NCBI GenBank assembly: GCA_026708165.1
Contig: JAPOVO010000173.1
Location: 1-6,078 of the forward strand
DNA length: 6,078 nucleotides
Direction: 5' to 3'
DNA from: Chloroflexota bacterium
Lineage (GTDB): Bacteria > Chloroflexota > UBA11872 > VXNJ01
Shown here one piece after another: positions 1 to 4,223 of the stretch. Made by a program: the position numbers and the translations under genes. The notes below the pieces were generated by a model. The model was not told the DNA's origin. It did not search any database and was given only the letters and a program-made list of their open reading frames with translations. Position 1 is the first letter of the stretch. Every line of letters starts with the position of its first letter.

Positions 1-816
1 CCGGTTCAAGTCTTCCGAGGCCTGACCTCCCACCAGAGTTTTGAACCCGGAATTAACCCGGAGGTACGCGCCGGTGGTGAAGTCGATCACGATCGTGGTC
101 AGCGACTCCAAAGACGGCGGGCGCCGCAAGTGCACCATCTGGACCCTGAGGGGCGTGATGGGAAGGGTCTCGCCCAGCGGCGCGGCAAGCTGGTTTGCCC
201 AGGGGCCGGTCGCCGCGACGACAGCGGCCGTCGAGATAGGTCCGTCCTCCGTCTCCACGCCGACTACGCGTCCGCCCGCGACCTTGATGCCCGTGACCGC
301 GCATCCGGTCACGATCTCGGCGCCTCGGCGCCTGGCCTGCTCGGCGTATGCGTAAGTCGTGGCCATCGGATCGGCATGACCGGAGTCCGGCTCGTAGAGT
401 CCGAGAGCGACGCCGTCGGTACATACCTGCGGGACGATCTCCGAAACTTCGGCCGGAGTGATGGTATGGATGTTCACTCCGAGGTCCCGGTTCATTTGGA
501 AGTTGGCCCGCACCGCCGCGGCGTCCTCTTCTCCGAACAGCAGCACCCTGCCGGTCTCGGTGAACCGCGCGTCTCCCCCAACCGCGTCCGCGAAATTGTG
601 GAAAATCTCGCTGGCTTCCATCGCCATCTTCACCAGTACCGGGTGCTGGTAGTGTTCGCGGATCATCGCGCCCGACCTCCCGGTCGCTCCGCCCGCCAGG
701 TGCCCCTTTTCCAGCAGCAGGACCTTGCCGGCCCCCAGTCGCGCCAGGTGCATCGCGATACTGGTGCCGTTGACGCCGCCCCCGATGACGACCACGTCCG
801 CTGATCTACGGGTCAT
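1..816 (-). CDS. FAD-dependent oxidoreductase, DAO family (N-terminal part, runs off window)
   Basis: The first 272 residues of a flavoprotein of the D-amino-acid oxidase / sarcosine oxidase / glycine oxidase superfamily; the C-terminus lies outside the window (full members are about 370-450 residues). Residues 8-17 (VVVIGGGVNG) form the Rossmann GxGxxG dinucleotide-binding turn, and E36 at the end of the second strand would bind the adenosine ribose. GGATGRSGAMIREHY at 42-56 matches the FAD-contacting segment of this family. AATGPWA at 201-207 is its second conserved FAD motif. By family, such enzymes oxidise secondary or primary amines (sarcosine, dimethylglycine, glycine, other N-methyl amino acids) in the cytoplasm; the substrate cannot be read here because the substrate domain is incomplete. 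No signal peptide is seen. The ATG at 814-816 is supported by AAGGAG (complement of 824-829) seven bases upstream. The gene is divergent from the AbrB/PIN module and is probably transcribed from the promoter at 848-877. The family call is firm; the substrate is unknown. Confidence 0.9.
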   Translation of the reverse strand, partial: MTRRSADVVVIGGGVNGTSIAMHLARLGAGKVLLLEKGHLAGGATGRSGAMIREHYQHPVLVKMAMEASEIFHNFADAVGGDARFTETGRVLLFGEEDAAAVRANFQMNRDLGVNIHTITPAEVSEIVPQVCTDGVALGLYEPDSGHADPMATTYAYAEQARRRGAEIVTGCAVTGIKVAGGRVVGVETEDGPISTAAVVAATGPWANQLAAPLGETLPITPLRVQMVHLRRPPSLESLTTIVIDFTTGAYLRVNSGFKTLVGGQASEDLNR

Positions 817-847
817 ATTTCAACTCCTTGGCGACGTGCCTGGCCAG

Positions 848-877
848 ATAGTATGGATCGCGCGCCCAGCCTGTAAA
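848..877 (-). promoter_or_regulatory. Candidate sigma-70 promoter of the FAD oxidoreductase
   Basis: On the minus strand TTTACA (877 to 872) is followed by an 18-bp spacer and TACTAT (853 to 848). The -35 matches the consensus at five of six positions and the -10 at four of six. Transcription would start near 841, giving a leader of about 25 bases that contains the AAGGAG ribosome site. The inverted repeat at 883-917 lies directly upstream of the -35, where an activator could bind. Inferred from sequence only. Confidence 0.45.
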
Positions 878-882
878 GCAGC

Positions 883-917
883 GGTACATCGCCACTTTCC
901 GCGGAGCGATATGTACC
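883..917. repeat. Inverted repeat GGTACAT / ATGTACC in the divergent intergenic region
   Basis: GGTACAT at 883-889 and its exact reverse complement ATGTACC at 911-917 enclose 21 bases. Inside, CGC (890-892) and GCG (906-908) can extend the stem after a two-base bulge, leaving a GC-rich loop. It sits just upstream of the oxidoreductase -35 element and about 70 bases before the AbrB gene. It could be a regulator site for the divergent genes or simply a hairpin; the half-site spacing (28 bp centre to centre) is not a clean helical multiple. Confidence 0.4.
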
Positions 918-918
918 C

Positions 919-928
919 GTGGCGCCAC
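919..928. promoter_or_regulatory. Perfect 10-bp palindrome GTGGCGCCAC, operator candidate
   Basis: GTGGCGCCAC is its own reverse complement. It follows the inverted repeat ending at 917 by one base and precedes a possible -35 (TTGATT, 936-941) of the AbrB/PIN operon by seven bases. A palindrome at this position between divergent promoters would suit a dimeric repressor. In GC-rich DNA a 10-bp palindrome can also occur by chance, so this is tentative. Confidence 0.3.
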
Positions 929-935
929 AGTAAGC

Positions 936-964
936 TTGATTGCGCCCCCTTACTGATTTAACCT
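936..964 (+). promoter_or_regulatory. Weak promoter candidate for the AbrB/PIN operon
   Basis: TTGATT (936-941), a 17-bp spacer and TAACCT (959-964) give a poor but correctly spaced sigma-70 match within the most AT-rich part of this intergenic region. Transcription would start around 971, right at the AAGGAG ribosome site, giving a very short leader. No better match is seen upstream of the gene. Confidence 0.22.
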
Positions 965-974
965 TTCTGTAAGG
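948..974. repeat. Inverted repeat CCTTAC / GTAAGG over the AbrB ribosome site
   Basis: CCTTAC at 948-953 and GTAAGG at 969-974 are perfect reverse complements separated by 15 bases; half-site centres are 21 bp apart, two helical turns. The repeat flanks the candidate -10 and its right arm contains part of the AAGGAG Shine-Dalgarno (971-976) of the antitoxin. It is well placed to be the autoregulatory operator of the module. In RNA, if transcription began upstream of it, it could also mask the ribosome site. Confidence 0.35.
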
Positions 975-984
975 AGATTCGCGC

Positions 985-1227
985 GTGATCGTCAAAGTCA
1001 CTTCCAAACGTCAGGTCACCTTTCCCGCAAAAGTGCTTGACGCCCTCGGCGTAAAGCCAGGTGACCAACTCGAAATCGAGAAAGGTCCGCACGGCTTCAT
1101 CATCCGCCCCCGCCGCATCAACCCAACCCTGCTCGCGCCGCTGCGCGGCAAGCTGTCTCCCACCCACACTCCCTTCGACCTACAAGCCTTCCGCGACCAG
1201 CCCTATGACCCAGCGCTACGGGATTGA
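985..1227 (+). CDS. AbrB/MazE/SpoVT-type antitoxin of a PIN toxin
   Basis: An 80-residue antitoxin and DNA-binding protein. Residues 1-44 form the swapped-hairpin AbrB domain: VTSKRQVTFPAKVLDALGVK at 5-24, then GDQLEIE at 26-32 and a basic strand ending in IRPRR at 40-44. The tail (45-80) carries APLRGKL at 51-57 and FDLQAFRDQPYDPALRD at 64-80, a pattern seen in AbrB antitoxins paired with PIN toxins, where the tail is expected to bind and block the toxin. By family the protein represses its own operon and neutralises the toxin. The GTG start is chosen because AAGGAG (971-976) lies eight bases upstream and the domain begins at residue 1. The last 23 bases overlap the toxin gene in another frame, a normal translational-coupling arrangement. 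The inverted repeat at 948-974 is a candidate operator. No truncation is seen. Confidence 0.9.
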   Translation: MIVKVTSKRQVTFPAKVLDALGVKPGDQLEIEKGPHGFIIRPRRINPTLLAPLRGKLSPTHTPFDLQAFRDQPYDPALRD

Positions 1228-1603
1228 TACCTCCATCCTCGTTCGCCTGCTGACCGGCGAACCCGCCGCCGACTTCGACTACTGCGTGGGGAAGCTCACC
1301 GGGTTGATTCAGGATTCCGCCGCTGAAATCTTTGCCTCCAACCAGGTCATCGGGGAAGCCTACGTGGCCGTTCAGCATCACTATGGCGTGACCAAGGCCG
1401 ACGCGCGCTCCGGTCTGATCGACGTTCTAAGCAGCGGGCTGGTCGCTCCCCTCAATGGAACTATCGTGAATGAGGCACTGAAGGCTTCTGACAATCCCGG
1501 CCTGCTCGATCGGCTAATCGCCGACGACTATCGCCGCGACGGTCTGGAGACTCTGACGCTGGATCGCAGGATGTCGGGTCTTCCGCAAGTCCGCCGCCTC
1601 TGA
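1205..1603 (+). CDS. PIN-domain ribonuclease toxin (VapC-like)
   Basis: A 132-residue PIN-domain protein, the usual size for a VapC-type toxin. PIN toxins are Mg2+-dependent endoribonucleases that cut tRNA, rRNA or mRNA and arrest growth when the antitoxin is lost. The acidic active-site residues can be placed: D8 in YGIDTSILVRLL, E51 in NQVIGEAYVAV, D102 in GLLDRLIADDYRR and D120 in LTLDRRM. All four are present, so the enzyme is probably active. The ATG at 1205 is chosen because the first beta strand and D8 follow it at the normal distance; the open frame extends back to 1061, but that part is only the shadow of the antitoxin gene. There is no clear Shine-Dalgarno, and the start lies inside the antitoxin gene (23-bp overlap), so translation is probably coupled. 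It diverges clearly from the other PIN protein in this window. The RNA target cannot be predicted from sequence. Confidence 0.9.
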   Translation: MTQRYGIDTSILVRLLTGEPAADFDYCVGKLTGLIQDSAAEIFASNQVIGEAYVAVQHHYGVTKADARSGLIDVLSSGLVAPLNGTIVNEALKASDNPGLLDRLIADDYRRDGLETLTLDRRMSGLPQVRRL

Positions 1604-1667
1604 GCCGCGATTGCGATGCCGAACCCTTAGACCGCTTCTCCGACTTCGTTGCCGCGCCGATGAGGAG

Positions 1668-1691
1668 GTTCCGGCTTTCGCGGGAGTTGTG
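1668..1691. repeat. Degenerate 'PAFAG'-type interspersed palindromic repeat
   Basis: The core at 1669-1685 (TTCCGGCTTTCGCGGGA) differs at one base from the well-known bacterial dispersed palindrome TTCCCGCTTTCGCGGGA. Its false translations give the tell-tale peptides PAFAGV (plus strand) and SRESRN (minus strand). The arms form an imperfect hairpin around a TTTC loop with one G-G mismatch. It lies in the 116-bp gap between two convergent toxin genes. This is a common location for such elements, which can act as bidirectional stem-loops. Recognition is from memory of the family; no T-run follows, so it is not a standard intrinsic terminator. Confidence 0.5.
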
Positions 1692-1719
1692 GTAGAGATG
1701 GGGAAGCGGGTCGGCTCCT

Positions 1720-2118
1720 CTATCCCCCCTTGGCTTCATGGGTTTGCAGCTCTGTGTGGCGCGCGAGGACGGCAAAATCGGCGTCGTTGTGCAGAATCGG
1801 CACCCCGGCGCGTATGGCTACCGAGGCAATCAGACAGTCGATCAGCCTGCGAACGGTCTCCCCTTGGCTTCGGCAGCGGCGGTAAAGCGCGGCGGCCTCC
1901 TCATAGTCGGTCGCGCGCGTCGGAATCAGCGCCGCTCGCGCCAGCAGCCGCCGGAGGCTGAGCAGATGCGAGTCGTCGCGCGCCCCGGCAAACACCTCCA
2001 TCCGCACAGGGTCGCAGATGGCAATTTCGCGCTCCAACAACTCGTCGACGAGATCGCAGACCGGAGACCCGGTGTCTCGGAGGAATTCTACCCAGGCCGA
2101 AGTGTCGACCAGGATCAC
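1720..2118 (-). CDS. vapC: VapC-type PIN-domain ribonuclease toxin
   Basis: A 132-residue PIN toxin. The catalytic acids are visible: D5 in ILVDTSAWVEFLR, E41 in PVRMEVFAGA, D94 in RLIDCLIASVAI, and D112 with D114 in LHNDADFAVLARHTELQTH. This last segment is highly typical of VapC proteins. As in the family, it should be a Mg2+-dependent endoribonuclease that blocks translation by cutting a specific RNA; the target is not predictable. The GTG at 2116-2118 overlaps the vapB stop (GTGA, four shared bases), so translation is coupled, and I see no separate ribosome site. The first strand ILVDTS begins at residue 2, which fixes the start. The gene converges with the other PIN toxin gene across a 116-bp spacer. 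No frameshift or missing active-site residue is seen. Confidence 0.93.
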   Translation of the reverse strand: MILVDTSAWVEFLRDTGSPVCDLVDELLEREIAICDPVRMEVFAGARDDSHLLSLRRLLARAALIPTRATDYEEAAALYRRCRSQGETVRRLIDCLIASVAIRAGVPILHNDADFAVLARHTELQTHEAKGG

Positions 2119-2318
2119 CGGGGGCGGCTAGAACGCATCTCGTCAAGGTCGCCTTCCCAGCCGATTCCTCGGAGTGCGCGGGCCTCGTCGACGGACAAGG
2201 GTTCGGCCGCCAGCGTTCGCAGCGCGAAGTTGATCGCCTCGCGCTTGGTCGGGAGCTGATAACGCCGCATCACTTCGGCGCACGCCCGATCGTCGATATC
2301 CACGTTGGTGCGTGACAT
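2115..2318 (-). CDS. vapB: VapB-family ribbon-helix-helix antitoxin
   Basis: A 67-residue antitoxin paired with the downstream vapC. SRTNVDIDDRACAEVMRRY (2-20) is the beta strand plus first helix of a ribbon-helix-helix DNA-binding domain, and TKREAINFALRTL (25-37) is its second helix. GWEGDLDEMR (54-63) is the conserved tail with which this VapB type plugs the PIN active site. By family, the dimer represses its own promoter, more strongly when bound to VapC. The start is ambiguous: the ATG at 2316-2318 fits the domain best; an in-frame ATG lies at 2322-2324; and a GTG at 2331-2333 is the only one with a ribosome-site-like GAGG (2343-2346, nine bases upstream). With the ATG at 2318 there is no Shine-Dalgarno, and the TATGCT box at 2325-2330 would place the RNA 5' end at the start codon, making it leaderless. 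The stop overlaps vapC by four bases. Confidence 0.9.
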   Translation of the reverse strand: MSRTNVDIDDRACAEVMRRYQLPTKREAINFALRTLAAEPLSVDEARALRGIGWEGDLDEMRSSRPR

Positions 2319-2334
2319 ACACATAGCATACACA
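2316..2334 (-). promoter_or_regulatory. Direct repeat TGTGTATG x2 with -10 box: vapBC promoter/operator candidate
   Basis: On the minus strand the sequence reads TGTGTATG, CTA, TGTGTATG. The two exact 8-bp copies (2334-2327 and 2323-2316) are 11 bp apart, one helical turn, so both would face the same side of DNA. They straddle TATGCT (2330-2325), a fair -10 hexamer match, and run into the vapB start codon. Ribbon-helix-helix repressors commonly bind tandem short sites of this sort, so this is a good candidate for VapB autoregulation. No convincing -35 is found 16-18 bp upstream. Confidence 0.5.
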
Positions 2335-2560
2335 ATTGAGTACCTCGGGTAGGGTTCGTGGTTGACCGAATCGGATTCCAGTTGGTTCCCAAGCGGCATC
2401 TGGCGGTCCTCGAGTCCGTCAAATATTCGGCCAGTAATCGCCTTGCATCCAAGCAACCCGGGCCTGATTTGCGCCGTCCCATCCGGCGGACGACCAACGC
2501 GACATGCGATGGAAAATCCGGCTCGTGGGGCTTACATGCGGGTTGCGGTCGGACTCGCAG
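2319..2560. other. Intergenic stretch between ABC-F and vapB, no gene recognised
   Basis: These 242 bases lie between the ABC-F stop codon and the vapB start. Open frames on both strands cross the region, but none has a ribosome site, a recognisable motif or a sensible start; the minus-strand frame is merely continuous with vapB. A weak 5-bp stem (CGTCC 2475-2479 / GGACG 2488-2492, 8-base loop) is the only structure noted, and it has no T-run, so no intrinsic terminator for the ABC-F transcript is identified. The promoter of vapBC must lie at its left edge. Confidence 0.5.
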
Positions 2561-4168
2561 TCATTCGATTTCCACCAGCGCCAGGTGCCTTCGCTCGAAA
2601 GGCTCGAAGCGAGCGCCCGGCATCGAGAGCGCGTGATCAGGACTCAATCCCTCCACGAACTCCCGGTCGTGCGAGACCGCGATGACGCTCCCCCCGTAGT
2701 TCTTTAGTGATTCGAGCAGACGCTGCTTTGACGCCTTGTCCAGGTTGCTGGTCGGCTCGTCGAGGATGAACAGGTTGCAGCCGGTCAACATCAGCTTGGC
2801 GAGCGCCAGCCGTACCTTCTCGCCGCCGGAGAGCGTTTTGGCCGGTCGAAAGGCATGGTCGGCTGACAGCAGGAACTGGGCGAGCAGGGATCGGATCTCG
2901 GTCTCGCCGCCCTCGACCAGCGGACGGACCTGGTCGAAAGGCGAAACCTCCGCCGACTCGTCCTCGATCTCCTGCGAGTAGTAGCCGGGCACCACGTTGT
3001 AGCCCAACTCGACGAGGCCGGAGTCGGCCTGCATCTCGCCGGAGATGATCCTGAGCAGCGTCGTCTTTCCGGCCCCGTTCACGCCGATGACCGCGAGCCG
3101 CTGCCCGCGCTCCAACTGGAATCGAACGTCCGTCAGGACATGGTTGGATCCGTAGCTCTTGCTGACCGCCTCGACCTCGATGACGACCCGGCCGCTCCGA
3201 GGCGCCGGCGGGATCTTTACCGCGATCGACTTCGGATCGCGGGCTATGTTCGGCAAGTCAGCTTGCATTCGTGCTACGCGGCGGTCGAACACCTTTGCCC
3301 TGCGCGCCATCTTCTCGGTCTTGCCGCGAAAGCTGTCGGCCTGCGACTGCAGGCGGCGGATCTTGGCGAGCTGACGGTCGCGGGTCTTGCCCAGCGCTTC
3401 CTTTTCCCGGGCGCTGGTCTCCAGATACCTGCTGTAAGTCCCTTTATATTGGTTAATCACGCGCCCGACCGGATCGATCTCAAATACCCGCGAGATCGCC
3501 TTGTCGAGCAGCCGCATGTCGTGGGACACGAGCAGCACGGCCGCGTTCAGCTTGGCAAGATAGTCCATCAGCCAGCCGACCCCGTTCTCGTCGAGGTGGT
3601 TGGTCGGCTCGTCGAGGAGCAGCAGGTCGGCGCTGGACATCAGCACCCGCGCCATCTCCAGCCGCGTCCGCTCTCCCGCCGAGAGATCGCCTACCCTGCG
3701 GTCGAGCTCCACGTAGTCCAGCCCAAGGCCGTTGAGCATCACCCCGGCGTCGGCCTCGATCTTGTAGCCGCCCTCGTGCCGGTATCGCTCTTCGAGCGCT
3801 CCATACTCTTCCACGGCCCGGTCGAGGTTGGCGGAGTCCACGTCGAGGAGAGCCTTCTCGGCCGCGGCGAGCTCGCGAGCCAGACCCGCCAGCGGGCTGC
3901 CGGAAGCGGCCACGTCGCGGACCGTGGCGTCGTCGCCGAACCGCCGGTTCAGCTTAGGCTCCTGGGGAAGGTAGGCCAGCTTCTTGGGACGGGTTACCGA
4001 TCCGGCGTCCGGTTCGAGCTTTCCGGCGGCGATCCGCAGGAGGGTCGTCTTGCCCGATCCGTTGACGCCGGCCAGTCCCGCCTTCTCGGTCGGGCCTATC
4101 GAAAGCGACGCGCCTTCGAGAACGCGTAACGCCCCGCGGCGGATGTAAATATCGTCAAGTTTGAGCAA
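2561..4168 (-). CDS. ABC-F family ATPase (ribosome-associated, duplicated ABC domains)
   Basis: A 535-residue soluble protein with two ABC ATPase domains and no membrane segment, typical of ABC-F factors that bind the ribosomal E site and help or rescue translation; some members confer antibiotic resistance by target protection. Domain 1: Walker A GVNGSGKTT (34-42), Q-loop YLPQEP (66-71), signature LSAGE (162-166), Walker B LLLLDEPTNHLD (182-193), switch SHD (215-217). A charged, lysine/arginine-rich linker of about 80 residues (roughly 245-325, including YKGTYSRYL at 241-249) corresponds to the P-site-tRNA interaction motif. Domain 2: Walker A GVNGAGKTT (362-370), signature LSGGE (446-450), Walker B LFILDEPTSNLD (466-477), switch SHD (499-501). 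Both catalytic glutamates (E187, E471) are present. The usual NHLD after the second Walker B is SNLD here, and the first signature has A for G. The start is TTG (4166-4168); no in-frame ATG exists nearby, the protein aligns from MLKLDDI, and no Shine-Dalgarno is seen. The gene follows the hydrolase by 54 bp. Housekeeping or resistance role cannot be decided. Confidence 0.93.
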   Translation of the reverse strand: MLKLDDIYIRRGALRVLEGASLSIGPTEKAGLAGVNGSGKTTLLRIAAGKLEPDAGSVTRPKKLAYLPQEPKLNRRFGDDATVRDVAASGSPLAGLARELAAAEKALLDVDSANLDRAVEEYGALEERYRHEGGYKIEADAGVMLNGLGLDYVELDRRVGDLSAGERTRLEMARVLMSSADLLLLDEPTNHLDENGVGWLMDYLAKLNAAVLLVSHDMRLLDKAISRVFEIDPVGRVINQYKGTYSRYLETSAREKEALGKTRDRQLAKIRRLQSQADSFRGKTEKMARRAKVFDRRVARMQADLPNIARDPKSIAVKIPPAPRSGRVVIEVEAVSKSYGSNHVLTDVRFQLERGQRLAVIGVNGAGKTTLLRIISGEMQADSGLVELGYNVVPGYYSQEIEDESAEVSPFDQVRPLVEGGETEIRSLLAQFLLSADHAFRPAKTLSGGEKVRLALAKLMLTGCNLFILDEPTSNLDKASKQRLLESLKNYGGSVIAVSHDREFVEGLSPDHALSMPGARFEPFERRHLALVEIE

Positions 4169-4196
4169 AGTGCGGTCACTGTTTCGACTGGGTTCC

Positions 4197-4217
4197 TGGA
4201 TCGAGTTTATCGATCCA
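4197..4217. repeat. Perfect 8-bp hairpin between hydrolase and ABC-F genes
   Basis: TGGATCGA (4197-4204) and TCGATCCA (4210-4217) form a perfect eight-pair stem with a five-base loop. It begins six bases after the hydrolase stop codon and ends 28 bases before the ABC-F TTG start, within a 54-bp gap. The minus-strand RNA after it is not U-rich, so it is not a classical intrinsic terminator. It could be an RNA-stability or processing element, a regulator site, or a control on ABC-F expression. Confidence 0.5.
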
Positions 4218-4223
4218 TCTGCA

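Noticed and set aside
130..804. 224-codon open frame on the plus strand
   Set aside because: Antisense shadow of the FAD oxidoreductase, whose minus-strand frame has the Rossmann and ATGPW motifs and a good ribosome site.
1061..1204. 48-residue N-terminal extension of the first PIN toxin
   Set aside because: The extension is an alternative reading of the antitoxin gene, serine/proline-rich and without the PIN fold; the ATG at 1205 puts D8 at the normal distance from the N-terminus.
1738..2259. 173-codon plus-strand frame across the vapBC genes
   Set aside because: Antisense to vapB and vapC, which both have clear family motifs and a four-base overlap; the plus frame shows none.
2405..2425. 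T-arm-like TCCTCGAGTCC suggesting a tRNA
   Set aside because: No matching acceptor stem, anticodon arm or D-arm can be built around it.
2362..2685. Plus-strand small genes between vapB and the ABC-F gene
   Set aside because: The frames run into the ABC-F gene antisense, lack a ribosome site and show no domain; proline/arginine-rich composition is typical of false frames.
3140..4129. 329-codon open frame on the plus strand
   Set aside because: It lies fully inside the ABC-F gene on the opposite strand, has no ribosome site and no recognisable motif; the long frame is a by-product of GC-rich codon use.
4197..4217. Hairpin as an intrinsic terminator of the hydrolase
   Set aside because: The stem is good but no U-run follows on the minus-strand transcript, so only a structural element is claimed.
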